Source: Caulobacterales bacterium (GTDB taxonomy: Bacteria; Pseudomonadota; Alphaproteobacteria; Caulobacterales; Aquidulcibacteraceae). Taken from it: DNA of 64,000 bases. The notes beneath the pieces were generated by a model. It saw nothing but the letters and a program-made list of their open reading frames with translations, was not told the DNA's origin and made no database searches. Positions 24,876-33,924 of this stretch are shown piece after piece. Position 1 is the first letter of the stretch. The number at the start of each line of letters is the position of its first letter. The translations under genes and the position numbers were made by a program. The DNA lies in assembly GCA_017303355.1 (NCBI GenBank), contig JAFLCU010000004.1, forward strand, positions 62,001-126,000, read 5' to 3'.

Positions 24876-26841
24876 TGGTTTTCGCAGCCACCAGCTTCAC
24901 GACATCGCCCATGATCTGGGTGATGCGGAAATCCTTGGGCGTGTAAACGCCGGCGACCCCCATTTGCCGGAGCGCGAGCGCGTCAGCGGGCGGAATAATG
25001 CCGCCGACGATCAGAGGAACATTGCCCAAGCCCTCGGCACGCATGAGGCGCACGACTTCCTGCACGAGATCGAGGTGCGAGCCGGAGAGGATAGAGAGGC
25101 CGATTGCGTGCGCCCGCTTTTCTTTCGCGGCTTTGACGATCTCGGCGGGCGTAAGACGGATGCCTTCATAGATCGCGTCCATGCCGACAGCGCGGGCGCG
25201 CGCGGCGATCTGCTCGGCGCCGTTGGAATGGCCGTCGAGCCCGGGTTTGCCAACAAGGAAGGTGAGCGTGCGACCAAGCTTTTCGCTCAGGACTGCAACG
25301 TCCTGCTTCACCGCCTCGATGTCTTCGCCGCTTGAGTCGATGACGATTGCGACGCCTGTCGGGCCACGATACTCGCCATAGACTTTGCGCAGCATCGCCG
25401 CCCATTCGCCGGTGGTGACGCCGGCTTTCGCGGCTGCGATCGATGCCGGCATGATGTTCTTCTCTTCTTGTGCCGCCGCGTGCAACGCCGCTAGCGCGGC
25501 TTCGACGGCTTTGCCGTCGCGCGTGGAGCGCCACGCTTTGAGGCGCGCGATCTGTTCGCCTTCGACGGCGAGACCGACAGTCTGGATGCTCTTTTCGCCC
25601 GCTTCGAGCGGCGAGGGCTCGCCGGTGGTGAAGGCGTTGACGCCGACGACTTTCTGCTTGCCGGCTTCGATTTGTTCGATGCGTCGGCGATTGGACTCGA
25701 CCAGCGCTTCCTTCATGTAATCGACATTGGCGACAGCGCCGCCGCTGGCTTCGATCTTCGCCAATTCCGCACGCGCGCCCTCGATGAGTTGGGCGACTTT
25801 GGCTTCGACGACCTTGGAGCCGTCGAACAAATCCTCGAACTCGAGCAGATCGGTTTCGTACGCTAGCACTTGTTGCATACGCAGCGACCATTGCTGATCC
25901 CACGGGCGCGGCAGGCCAAGCGCCTCGTTCCACGCCGGCAATTGCACGGCGCGGGCGCGAGCGTTCTTGGAGAGCGTGACGGCGAGCGTTTCGAGCAGGA
26001 TGCGATAGACGTTGTTTTCGGCTTGCTGCTCGGTGAGGCCCAGCGAGTTGACCTGCACGCCATAGCGGAAACGCAGCGCGCGCTCATCGGTCACGCCATA
26101 ACGCTCGCGTCCGATCTCTTCCCAGAGCGCCGTGAACGCGCGCATTTTGCAGAGCTCGGTGACGAAGCGCATGCCTGCGTTCACGAAGAACGAGATGCGG
26201 CTGAACACGTCGGCGAAGCGTTCGGGCGCCACCTCGCCGCGGGCTTTCACCCCGTCGAGAATGGCGATGGAAGCGGCGAGCGCGAAGGCAAGTTCTTGCT
26301 CTGGCGTCGCGCCGGCTTCTTGCAAATGGTACGAGCACACGTTCATCGGATTCCATTTTGGAATCGTGTCGAGGCTCCATGCGATGGTGTCGGCGGTGAG
26401 CTTCAGGCTCGGCGCCGGTGGGAAGATGTACGTACCGCGCGAGAGATACTCTTTGAGGATGTCGTTCTGCGTCGTGCCGGTGAGCTTTCGCGGATCGGCG
26501 CCTTGTTCTTCCGCGAGCGACACATAGAGCGCGAGCAGCCATGCGGCCGGCGCGTTGATCGTCATCGACGTGTTCATCTGTTCGAGCGGGATCTGATCGA
26601 ACAGTGCGCGCATGTCGCCCAGATGGCCGATCGGCACGCCGACCTTGCCGACCTCGCCGCGCGCCAAGATGTGGTCGCTGTCGTAGCCGGTCTGCGTGGG
26701 CAGATCGAAAGCGACGGAGAGGCCGGTTTGGCCTTTCGCCAAATTGGCGCGGTAGAGCTTGTTGGATTCAGCCGGCGTGGAATGGCCCGCATAGGTGCGG
26801 AAAATCCAAGGGCTGTCGGGATTGTGCTGGAACGCTGTCAT
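24868..26841 (-). CDS. ecm: Ethylmalonyl-CoA mutase (MeaA-like)
   Basis: Adenosylcobalamin-dependent carbon-skeleton mutase converting (2R)-ethylmalonyl-CoA to (2S)-methylsuccinyl-CoA. The 657-residue product carries substrate and cobalamin domains in one chain. The N-terminus RTYAGHSTPAESN and VAFDLPTQTGYDSDH resemble Ecm/MeaA rather than methylmalonyl-CoA mutase, which usually has AGFST and a different barrel signature. The B12 domain has LDGHSNG with the axial His538, then SILSGSH and VGGIIPP. Family assignment is by motif memory; methylmalonyl-CoA mutase is the alternative. Ccr, Mcd and a cobalamin adenosyltransferase elsewhere in the window support the call. Confidence 0.85.
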   Translation of the reverse strand: MTAFQHNPDSPWIFRTYAGHSTPAESNKLYRANLAKGQTGLSVAFDLPTQTGYDSDHILARGEVGKVGVPIGHLGDMRALFDQIPLEQMNTSMTINAPAAWLLALYVSLAEEQGADPRKLTGTTQNDILKEYLSRGTYIFPPAPSLKLTADTIAWSLDTIPKWNPMNVCSYHLQEAGATPEQELAFALAASIAILDGVKARGEVAPERFADVFSRISFFVNAGMRFVTELCKMRAFTALWEEIGRERYGVTDERALRFRYGVQVNSLGLTEQQAENNVYRILLETLAVTLSKNARARAVQLPAWNEALGLPRPWDQQWSLRMQQVLAYETDLLEFEDLFDGSKVVEAKVAQLIEGARAELAKIEASGGAVANVDYMKEALVESNRRRIEQIEAGKQKVVGVNAFTTGEPSPLEAGEKSIQTVGLAVEGEQIARLKAWRSTRDGKAVEAALAALHAAAQEEKNIMPASIAAAKAGVTTGEWAAMLRKVYGEYRGPTGVAIVIDSSGEDIEAVKQDVAVLSEKLGRTLTFLVGKPGLDGHSNGAEQIAARARAVGMDAIYEGIRLTPAEIVKAAKEKRAHAIGLSILSGSHLDLVQEVVRLMRAEGLGNVPLIVGGIIPPADALALRQMGVAGVYTPKDFRITQIMGDVVKLVAAKTSA

Positions 26842-26882
26842 GGCGCGGGCAAGGAAGCATGCGCCGCGCCGGGGCGGCAAGC

Positions 26883-27554
26883 TTAATGTTGCAGTGCAGC
26901 AGGCGCCGAAGCGTCGCGGTGGCGACGCCAGAGTTCGAAGACGATGCTCTGCAAATCCTCAAACCGCAGCCGTGAGCCATGTGCCCCGACCGTGTATTGC
27001 GCTTCCAAGTTTGGCGCCGCTCGGGCGAGATCCACCTCAAAGGCGATGTAGGGTTGGTTGGCGATCGCGCCGCTGCTGACGCTGGCGATCTCCTCCCACG
27101 CGAGCGACCAGGCGCCCAAGCCGAACGTGCGCACGCCGTCCCGATCGATGCGGGCGAGCGGCTTGTCGGTGAACACGCGCCACAGCATGAAGAGCCCGCC
27201 GAGGCCGAAGAATACGCCGCCGATATAGCCGGCAATCGAAACCACGGGGCGATTGTCCGCCGCGGCGAGCGGCGCCAGGAGCGTACAGCCCAACGCCATG
27301 CCGATGGCGGCGATGGCCATGCCGACGAGCTGAAGGCGATCCGGCTGGATCGTGAGGCCGCCCTCGCGATCGAGTTCGGCGCGTTGATGCGGCAGGAATG
27401 GCATCAAGCCGACAAGCGCGCACGCACCGAAAAAGACGGTGGCGCCCAGCGCCATCACCCGCTCCGCCGGATCACCTTCGAGCAGAAGAAATACGCCAAT
27501 GGCGACGAAGGCGAGGCTGATAAGCGGGAGCCAAATATCCTTGCCGCGAGTCAT
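26883..27554 (-). CDS. Hypothetical membrane protein
   Basis: A 223-residue protein with four hydrophobic segments near residues 8-25, 33-52, 75-95 and 108-127, followed by a soluble C-terminal part (about 128-223) with ARIDRDGVRTFGLGAWSLAWEE and RFEDLQSIVFELWRRHRD. That pattern, a beta-rich domain after membrane helices, recalls small PH-like membrane domains, but I cannot name the family firmly. It overlaps the sdaA stop by one base (TGATG), so it is probably translated from the sdaA transcript. No role is assigned. Confidence 0.65.
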   Translation of the reverse strand: MTRGKDIWLPLISLAFVAIGVFLLLEGDPAERVMALGATVFFGACALVGLMPFLPHQRAELDREGGLTIQPDRLQLVGMAIAAIGMALGCTLLAPLAAADNRPVVSIAGYIGGVFFGLGGLFMLWRVFTDKPLARIDRDGVRTFGLGAWSLAWEEIASVSSGAIANQPYIAFEVDLARAAPNLEAQYTVGAHGSRLRFEDLQSIVFELWRRHRDASAPAALQH

Positions 27555-28927
27555 CAGCACTCCACCACGTTGACGGCCAAGCCGCCTTGGCTGGTCTCTT
27601 TGTATTTCGACGACATGTCGAGCCCGGTTTGGCGCATGGTTTCGATGACTTGGTCGAGCGACACCTTGGTGGCGCCGGTGGTGTGGAGCGCCAAGCGCGC
27701 GGCATTGACGGCCTTCACCGCGCCGATCGCGTTGCGTTCGATGCAAGGGATTTGCACGAGGCCGCCGACGGGATCGCAGGTGAGGCCGAGATTGTGCTCC
27801 ATGCCGATCTCGGCGGCGTTGGCGACTTGTTGTGGTGTTGCGCCCCACACAGCGGCGAGGCCAGCGGCGGCCATCGAGCACGCGACGCCGACTTCGCCCT
27901 GGCAGCCCATCTCGGCGCCGGAGATCGAGGCGCGTTGTTTGTAGAGGAGGCCGACGCCGCCAGCCGTGAGCAGGAACGCGCGCGTCTTCGCCTGCACGTC
28001 GCCTTCGCTGCAATAATGGCGCAGCACGGCGGGGATGATGCCGGCCGCGCCATTGGTGGGGGCGGTGACGACTTGGCCGCCGGCGGCGTTTTCTTCGTTC
28101 ACCGCCATCGCATAGACGTTGAGCCAGTCGAACAAGCGTTCGGGTTCGTTGGCCGCGCCCGCGCTGCTCATCTTGCGCCAAAGCTCGGGCGCGCGACGTT
28201 GCACTTTGAGGCCGCCGGGGAGTTCGCCGGTGCGCTGCAGCCCGCGCTCGATGCATGCGCGCATGACGTCGCCGATGCGATCGAGCTTGGCTTCGGTTTC
28301 GGCGCGCGGCCGCATGGCGTCCTCGTTGGCGAGGATGATGTCCGCCACACTTGCGTTCTCGCGTTCGCACGCTTCAAGCAATTCGGCGGCGGAGCCGAAC
28401 GGGTGCGGGACGCTGACGCGTGAGGGGATGAGATCGCCGTCAACCGGCGTTTCGAGTTGGCGGCGCGTGGCGATGAAGCCGCCGCCAGTCGAGTAATATT
28501 CCTCACTCGCGAGTACGGCGCCGGCGCTGTTGTGCGCGGTGAGCTTCATGCCGTTTGGATGCAGCTTAGGCATCACGTCGTAGGCGAAGACGATGTCCTG
28601 CGCGGGGTCGAAGGCGATGACGCGGCCGGAGGGCAGATGAATGTGCTTTTCGGCATGCACGTGCGCGACGATGTGGTCGGCCTGCGTAGGATCGAGCGTT
28701 TCCGGCTCTAGGCCGGCGAGACCGAGGATCACAGCTTTCGGCGTGGCGTGGCCGGCGCCTGTTAGGGCGAGCGAGCCTTGCAGCTCGACGACGATGCGAT
28801 GCGTGGCGGCGAGCGCACGCGCGCGTTCAAGGTTGTCGACGAAGCGCTTTGCGATGCGGATCGGGCCGACTGTGTGCGAACTCGATGGGCCGATGCCGAC
28901 GCGGAAGAGGTCCAGAACAGAAAGCAT
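27554..28927 (-). CDS. sdaA: L-serine ammonia-lyase, iron-sulfur type
   Basis: Deaminates L-serine to pyruvate and ammonia. The 457-residue single chain has the beta domain first ([20 protein letters not shown]) and the catalytic alpha domain after about residue 190. The three [4Fe-4S] ligands are Cys342 ([11 protein letters not shown]), Cys384 and Cys395 ([13 protein letters not shown]). The last residue is Cys457, matching family members whose C-terminal cysteine enters the active site. It is divergent from ccr, 183 bp away, and is followed by a coupled membrane protein gene. Confidence 0.93.
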   Translation of the reverse strand: MLSVLDLFRVGIGPSSSHTVGPIRIAKRFVDNLERARALAATHRIVVELQGSLALTGAGHATPKAVILGLAGLEPETLDPTQADHIVAHVHAEKHIHLPSGRVIAFDPAQDIVFAYDVMPKLHPNGMKLTAHNSAGAVLASEEYYSTGGGFIATRRQLETPVDGDLIPSRVSVPHPFGSAAELLEACERENASVADIILANEDAMRPRAETEAKLDRIGDVMRACIERGLQRTGELPGGLKVQRRAPELWRKMSSAGAANEPERLFDWLNVYAMAVNEENAAGGQVVTAPTNGAAGIIPAVLRHYCSEGDVQAKTRAFLLTAGGVGLLYKQRASISGAEMGCQGEVGVACSMAAAGLAAVWGATPQQVANAAEIGMEHNLGLTCDPVGGLVQIPCIERNAIGAVKAVNAARLALHTTGATKVSLDQVIETMRQTGLDMSSKYKETSQGGLAVNVVEC

Positions 28928-29110
28928 GTGCCTTGGTTATTTCCCGAACGCGCGGTCGGCGCTGGCGGTGCTTACACGCGCGCGCTGGCGATCGCCATCG
29001 CGCTTTACGCTGGGAAACCGCTGTCGCGGCGCCGCTTGCCGCGCCAGGGCATTGACGACCTGCCTAAAAGATGTCCCATTGTGCGCTGCAGCATAAGTTG
29101 AGAGCGCTCC

Positions 29111-30382
29111 ATGGCCCAGCCGAACCTGAAAGCCGTCAAGGATTTGTACGATATCGGGGAGATCCCGCCCCAATTCCACGTACCGAAGACGATGTGGGCG
29201 TGGGCGATCCGCAAGGAGCGGCATGGCCGCCCAGCGAGCGCGATGCAGCTGGAACAAGTCCCGGTGCCGACGATCGGCGAGGACGAGGTGCTGGTGCTCG
29301 TGATGGCTGCGGGCGTGAATTACAACGGCGTGTGGGCCGCGCTCGGTGAGCCGATCTCGCCGCTCGACGGCCACAAGCAGCCGTATCACGTGGCCGGCTC
29401 CGACGCGTCCGGCATCGTGTGGGCCGTGGGCGCCAAGGTGAAGCGCTGGAAGCCGGGCGACGAGGTCGTCATCCATTGTAACCAGGACGACGGCGACGAC
29501 GAGGAATGCAACGGCGGCGACCCGATGTTCTCGCCAACGCAAAAGATTTGGGGCTACGAGACCTCCGACGGCTCCTTCGCGCAATTCTGCAAAGTGCAGG
29601 CGCGCCAGCTCATGCACCGCCCGCAACACCTCACCTGGGAAGAAGCGGCTTGCTACACGCTGACGCTGGCGACGGCGTATCGCATGCTGTTCGGCTGGCG
29701 TCCGAACGTGCTGCGCCCGGGTCAGAACGTGCTGGTGTGGGGCGCTTCGGGCGGCCTTGGCGTGTTCGCGACGCAGCTTTGCGCGGTGAGCGGCGCGCAC
29801 GCGATCGGCGTCGTCTCCGATGAGAGCAAGAAAGATTACGTGCTCTCGATGGGCGCCAAAGCGGTGCTCAATCGCAAGGATTTCAATTGCTGGGGCCAGC
29901 TGCCGAAAGTGAACGGCGAGGGCTTCGCCGAGTACATGAAAGAGGTCGGCAAGTTCGGCAAAGCCGTGCGCGCCATCACCGGCGGCAAGGACCCGGACAT
30001 CGTCTTCGAACACCCGGGCGAGCAGACCTTCCCGGTTTCGGTGCGCATCGTGAAGCGCGGCGGCATGGTCGTCATTTGCGCGGGTACGACCGGCTACAAT
30101 CTCACCATGGATGCGCGTTATCTGTGGATGCACCAAAAGCGCGTTCAAGGTTCGCACTTCGCGCACCTCTATCACGCGAGCCAAGCCAACCAGCTTGTGA
30201 TCGATCGCCGGATCGATCCGGCGATGTCGGAGGTGTTCGCCTGGGATAAGATCCCGGACGCGCACGAGAAGATGCTCGATAACAAGCACGCGCCGGGGAA
30301 CATGGCCGTGCTCGTCAACGCGCAACGCTCCGGCATGCGCACGTTCGAGGACGTGCTCGAAGCCAGCGACGCGCGGGGCTAA
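29111..30382 (+). CDS. ccr: Crotonyl-CoA carboxylase/reductase
   Basis: Reductive carboxylation of crotonyl-CoA to (2S)-ethylmalonyl-CoA with NADPH and CO2, the committed step of the ethylmalonyl-CoA pathway. The 423-residue product is a medium-chain reductase with the Ccr-specific N-terminus (YDIGEIPPQFHVPKTMWAWA), GVNYNGVWA and IWGYETSDGSFAQF, which include the CO2-site Asn and Glu positions, and the NADPH motif VWGASGGLGVFATQL. A His in the SHFAHLYHASQANQ segment is the likely third CO2-site residue. It is divergent from sdaA and stands alone. Confidence 0.94.
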   Translation: MAQPNLKAVKDLYDIGEIPPQFHVPKTMWAWAIRKERHGRPASAMQLEQVPVPTIGEDEVLVLVMAAGVNYNGVWAALGEPISPLDGHKQPYHVAGSDASGIVWAVGAKVKRWKPGDEVVIHCNQDDGDDEECNGGDPMFSPTQKIWGYETSDGSFAQFCKVQARQLMHRPQHLTWEEAACYTLTLATAYRMLFGWRPNVLRPGQNVLVWGASGGLGVFATQLCAVSGAHAIGVVSDESKKDYVLSMGAKAVLNRKDFNCWGQLPKVNGEGFAEYMKEVGKFGKAVRAITGGKDPDIVFEHPGEQTFPVSVRIVKRGGMVVICAGTTGYNLTMDARYLWMHQKRVQGSHFAHLYHASQANQLVIDRRIDPAMSEVFAWDKIPDAHEKMLDNKHAPGNMAVLVNAQRSGMRTFEDVLEASDARG

Positions 30383-30561
30383 TTCGCGTCTTGCGCGTGC
30401 GGCGGCGGCGTGTTCGCCGCGCACGCGGGAAGCGGTTCCAAACGAAACAGCGCATTTTCGAAACTCGCTTGGCGCGGGATTTGCGTTCGAGCGCGGGCCG
30501 CATTTTCCGGCGCGGACTCTGCATGCCTCGTCCCTGCTTACGTAAAGCAAGGAGGAGTAAA

Positions 30562-31539
30562 GTGCGCTTCGCTAAGAAATTTCTGGCGACTGCGGCTGTG
30601 CTGGGCGCGCTCGCGCTCGCGCCGGCTGCATATGCCGGCGTCCACAATGAAAATGGCCAATGCCGTCAAAATTGCGGTGGCGGCCAAAGCGGCTATCCGC
30701 CGCCGGTCGTCGTTGACACGGAAGCCAACGCTTGGGCTCAAGGCGGCGACGCCTATGCGCAAGGCGGTCATGGCGGCAACGCGGTGAACAACAACACCGT
30801 GAACAACTCAAACCGCAACGACAACTCGAACTACAACGAGAACCAGAACGAAAACTGGAACCAGAACCAAAATCAAAACTGGAACAGCAACGAAAACTGG
30901 AATCAAAACCAAAACGACAACCGCAACACCAACAACAACCAGAACAACAACAACAACAACGCCACCGCCAACAACTCGAACACCAACAACGCCCAAAACA
31001 CCAACACTGTGACGGCGAGCGGCGGCTCGGCGACGAACAGCAACACCAACAGCGCCGACAATTCGAATTCGAACAATTCGAGCCAGAACGTCAACGTCAA
31101 CACCTACAACGAGCGCGCGCCGGTCAACACCGCTTACGCCGCTCCGCTGGCCGTGGGCGAAGATACCTGCATGGGTTCGAGCTCGATGGGCGCTCAAGGC
31201 GTGACGTTCGGTCTTTCAATCGGCACGACCTGGCGTGACCGCAACTGCCAACGCCTGAAGAACTCGCGCCAACTCGTGGCCCTTGGCTATCACAACGCCG
31301 CGACGGCGCTGATGTGCCAAGACCGCGGCGTGCGTGAGGCGATGGAAGAAGCCGGCACGCCGTGCCCGTCGCGTGCGAACACGCAACCGGCCGCTTACGT
31401 GCCGGCGCCGCTCCCGGCGCCTGCGCCGGAGCCTGTCGCCGCCGCGCCGGTGAACCCGGCGATCGTGGTGGAAGAGCCGCCGCCGGCGCCGCGCGCGCCG
31501 CGTCGTCCGCGCCGCGTCTATGGTGAGAAGGCCAACTAA
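30562..31539 (+). CDS. Asparagine-rich exported protein
   Basis: A 325-residue exported protein. A GTG at 30562 follows a strong AAGGAGGAG site, and the signal peptide ends near APAAYAG (residue 26). Residues about 73-183 are a low-complexity tract dominated by Asn with Gln, Ser, Thr and Trp. A compact domain with four cysteines follows (C203, C229, C252, C268; FGLSIGTTWRDRNC, ALMCQDRGVREAMEEAG). The end is Pro/Ala-rich with a basic tail. The cysteine domain resembles unnamed domains in other alphaproteobacterial exported proteins. A surface or matrix role is inferred. The gene is monocistronic, with a strong terminator. Confidence 0.8.
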   Translation: MRFAKKFLATAAVLGALALAPAAYAGVHNENGQCRQNCGGGQSGYPPPVVVDTEANAWAQGGDAYAQGGHGGNAVNNNTVNNSNRNDNSNYNENQNENWNQNQNQNWNSNENWNQNQNDNRNTNNNQNNNNNNATANNSNTNNAQNTNTVTASGGSATNSNTNSADNSNSNNSSQNVNVNTYNERAPVNTAYAAPLAVGEDTCMGSSSMGAQGVTFGLSIGTTWRDRNCQRLKNSRQLVALGYHNAATALMCQDRGVREAMEEAGTPCPSRANTQPAAYVPAPLPAPAPEPVAAAPVNPAIVVEEPPPAPRAPRRPRRVYGEKAN

Positions 31540-31560
31540 GCCACTCGACGCCGATTGGCG

Positions 31561-31592
31561 AAGCGGCCCCGGAAACGGGGCCGCTTTTCGTT
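31561..31592 (+). terminator. Rho-independent terminator after Asn-rich gene
   Basis: An 11-bp stem (AAGCGGCCCCG with CGGGGCCGCTT) with a GAAA loop is followed by TTCGTTT, 22 bp after the stop. Confidence 0.88.
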
Positions 31593-31706
31593 TGTGGCGC
31601 GCGCCTCCATTTTGACGCTGCGACACCCTGATTGCGGCGCCCAGCGGCGTTGACGTGAGGCGGGGGAGAGGCGCTAATCCGCTGAAATCATGCGGGGAGC
31701 GTGGGG

Positions 31707-33185
31707 ATGGTTCGGCTTGTTGTCGCGGCGGTCGCGATTGTGCTTTTGGCGGTGGCGGGGTTTGTCGGCTACCGCACGATGTCGTTCACGGCGCCGCCGC
31801 CACCGGCGGAGACGACGATCCCGGATACCGGCGCATACGACATCGACGTGAGCACTGCGGCGCAACATCTGTCGCAAGCCATTCGCTTTCCAACCGTGTC
31901 GCTCGTCAGCGTCGATGAGGATCGCACGCCGTTCCTCAATCTGCACACGTGGCTGCAGCAGACCTATCCCGCGTTTCACGCCGTGGCGCGGCGCGAGACG
32001 TTCAACGAGCTTTCGCTGCTCTACACCTGGGAAGGCAGCGATCCGGCGCAGCCGCCGATGGTGCTGCTCGCGCACCAGGATGTCGTGCCCGTACCGGATG
32101 ATACGCGCGAGGCATGGACCGTCGATCCGTTCGGCGGCCTCATTCGCGAGGACGCGATCTGGGGGCGCGGCTCGATCGACGACAAAGGCTCGCTCGTCGC
32201 GCTGATGGAAGCGGCGGAGTTTCTGGCGCGCCAAGGCGCGCGGCCAACGCGCACGATCATTTTCGCGTTCGGCCACGATGAGGAGATCGGCGGCGACAAT
32301 GGCGCCATCGCCATGGCGGAGGCGCTGAAGGCGCGCGGCGTCCGCGCGTGGTTCGTGCTCGACGAAGGCATGGCCGCCATCGAGGAGCATCCGCTGACCG
32401 GCGGGCCTGCTTCAATGATCGGCATTTCCGAGCGCGGCTTCGGCACCTTGCGCATTCACGCCGTTGGCCAGCCTGGGCACTCGTCTATGCCGCCGCCGGA
32501 AACGGCGGTGTCGCTGGTGGCGGAGGCCGTTGATCGCATCCACGGCATGCCGATCGAACAGCGCCTCGAAGGCGGGCCGGCCTTTGCCATGATGCGCGCG
32601 CTTTCGCCGGAGCTTTCGCTCACCAATCGCATGGCGGTGTCGAACGAGTGGCTGTTCGCCCCGCTCTTACGCCAGCGTATGTCGGCCAACCCGACGGCGC
32701 GCGCACTGCTCGGCACCACCTTGGCGCCGACCATGATCAATGGCGGGGTGCGCCCGAACGTGTTGCCGGCGGAAGCGACGGCGATGATCAATTATCGCTT
32801 CCATCCGCGCGATACCGCAGCCGACATTCTGCAGCGCGCGCGCCATGAACTCGATGGCATGGAAGGCGTCGATGTGGACTGGGCCGAGCCGCCGCGCGAC
32901 GCGACGGCGATGTCGAGCACCACAAGCTCGAGCTACGCGCTGCTCGCCGCGCTCTCGCGCGGTATCTTGCCGGGTGCGCCGGTCGCGCCAGGTCTCGTGC
33001 TCGCCGGCACGGATTCGCGGCATTATTCGGAGGTCGCCGAGAACGTCTATCGCTTCCAGCCGATGCTGTTCTCGACCGAAGATCTGGCCGGCATTCACGG
33101 CACGAACGAACGCGTGACGATCGCCAACCTGGAGCGTACCATCCGGTTCTATGTTGGCTTGATGCAAGCAGGAGCGATGCAATGA
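31707..33185 (+). CDS. M20 family metallopeptidase, membrane-anchored (PM20D1/CPS1-like)
   Basis: A 492-residue zinc hydrolase with an N-terminal hydrophobic anchor (about 3-22) placing it outside the inner membrane. Zinc-site motifs are LLAHQDVVPV (H123, D125), GRGSIDDKG (Asp near 158) and GHDEEIGG (E192, E193); the dimerisation domain is central. The overall pattern resembles carboxypeptidase S and PM20D1, which hydrolyse N-acyl or peptide bonds. The ATG at 31707 is chosen over the GTG at 31701 because its spacing to GGGGAG is better. The stop overlaps the I42 inhibitor gene by 4 nt. Confidence 0.88.
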   Translation: MVRLVVAAVAIVLLAVAGFVGYRTMSFTAPPPPAETTIPDTGAYDIDVSTAAQHLSQAIRFPTVSLVSVDEDRTPFLNLHTWLQQTYPAFHAVARRETFNELSLLYTWEGSDPAQPPMVLLAHQDVVPVPDDTREAWTVDPFGGLIREDAIWGRGSIDDKGSLVALMEAAEFLARQGARPTRTIIFAFGHDEEIGGDNGAIAMAEALKARGVRAWFVLDEGMAAIEEHPLTGGPASMIGISERGFGTLRIHAVGQPGHSSMPPPETAVSLVAEAVDRIHGMPIEQRLEGGPAFAMMRALSPELSLTNRMAVSNEWLFAPLLRQRMSANPTARALLGTTLAPTMINGGVRPNVLPAEATAMINYRFHPRDTAADILQRARHELDGMEGVDVDWAEPPRDATAMSSTTSSSYALLAALSRGILPGAPVAPGLVLAGTDSRHYSEVAENVYRFQPMLFSTEDLAGIHGTNERVTIANLERTIRFYVGLMQAGAMQ

Positions 33186-33631
33186 TCCGCATAGTGCTGA
33201 TGGCGGCGGCGCTCGCCGCGTGTACGCCGGCGCAGGAAGCCAAGGAGGAGGCCGCGCCCGTGACGAACCAACAAGTGGCCGCGCCGACGCCGAGCGACGT
33301 GCCGGTGCGCATCACCGCCGAGCAAGCGGGGCAAACCATCGAGGTCAGCGTCAATCAGCGCTTCGCCGTCGAACTCGTGGGCGTGCCGACGGCGGGTTAT
33401 GTCTGGGCGCCGGCGCAAGTGCCGGATTTCCTCACCCGCGCGGGCGAAGCCACGGGCAACACCACGCAAGCACAAAGCCAGCCGGGTTTCACCGGCGGCA
33501 ATCATTGGGAGGTGCTGATGTTCGCCGCCACCGCGCCCGGCACGGGCGAACTGGTGCTCGAACAGCGCCGCCCCTGGGAGGCCAATGAGCCGCCGAACGA
33601 TGTCTTCCGCGTGACTATCGTCGCGCACTAA
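33182..33631 (+). CDS. Chagasin-like (I42) protease inhibitor lipoprotein
   Basis: A 149-residue lipoprotein (lipobox AALAAC, Cys at about 14) with a chagasin/inhibitor I42 domain at about 45-148. The three family loops are visible: GVPTAGYVW (the NPTTGY-W loop), GGNHWEV (the GxxG-type loop) and RRPWE (the RPW loop). This family inhibits papain-like cysteine proteases by wedging these loops into the active site. The start overlaps the M20 peptidase stop (ATGA), so the two are cotranslated, although M20 enzymes are not known targets of I42 inhibitors. Confidence 0.85.
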   Translation: MIRIVLMAAALAACTPAQEAKEEAAPVTNQQVAAPTPSDVPVRITAEQAGQTIEVSVNQRFAVELVGVPTAGYVWAPAQVPDFLTRAGEATGNTTQAQSQPGFTGGNHWEVLMFAATAPGTGELVLEQRRPWEANEPPNDVFRVTIVAH

Positions 33632-33696
33632 ATATGGATCCCGGGCGCATACACCGGCGCTGGCCGGCGAGGGCGCTGGCGGTCCCATAGGCGCCG

Positions 33697-33924
33697 ATGT
33701 TCTTCTTAATCCAGCTCTTACTCTATTTGGTCGCCGTCGCCGGCGTGGTGGCTGGCGCGCTGGGCATGATCTTTTTCGCGGGCGGGGCGCTCAATCGGGC
33801 GCGGCCGCGCGAATATCGGGTGCGCCGGGCGATCTATGCCGGGCTTTGTGTGTGTGGGATCGTCGCATCGGCGGCGCTGGGCTTTGTCGGCATCGCCGCG
33901 ATCATGTATTTCGCTAAGACATGA
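33697..33924 (+). CDS. Small two-helix membrane protein
   Basis: A 75-residue hydrophobic protein with two membrane helices (about 3-28 and 46-72) separated by the basic loop NRARPREYRVRRA. The basic loop predicts a cytoplasmic connection with both ends outside. I do not recognise the family. Its stop overlaps the start of the Rieske oxygenase gene by 4 nt (ATGA), so it is probably cotranslated with it. A partner or targeting role is possible but not shown. Confidence 0.65.
   Translation: MFFLIQLLLYLVAVAGVVAGALGMIFFAGGALNRARPREYRVRRAIYAGLCVCGIVASAALGFVGIAAIMYFAKT

Noticed and set aside
28937..30550. 537-residue open frame on the minus strand
   Set aside because: It is antisense to ccr, whose protein motifs are convincing. 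The translation is His/Arg/Ala-rich without domain features, as expected from a shadow frame in GC-rich DNA.
30770..31130. Repetitive AAC/CAA-rich stretch considered as a CRISPR or tandem repeat
   Set aside because: It is the in-frame coding region for the Asn-rich tract, with no regular repeat-spacer spacing.
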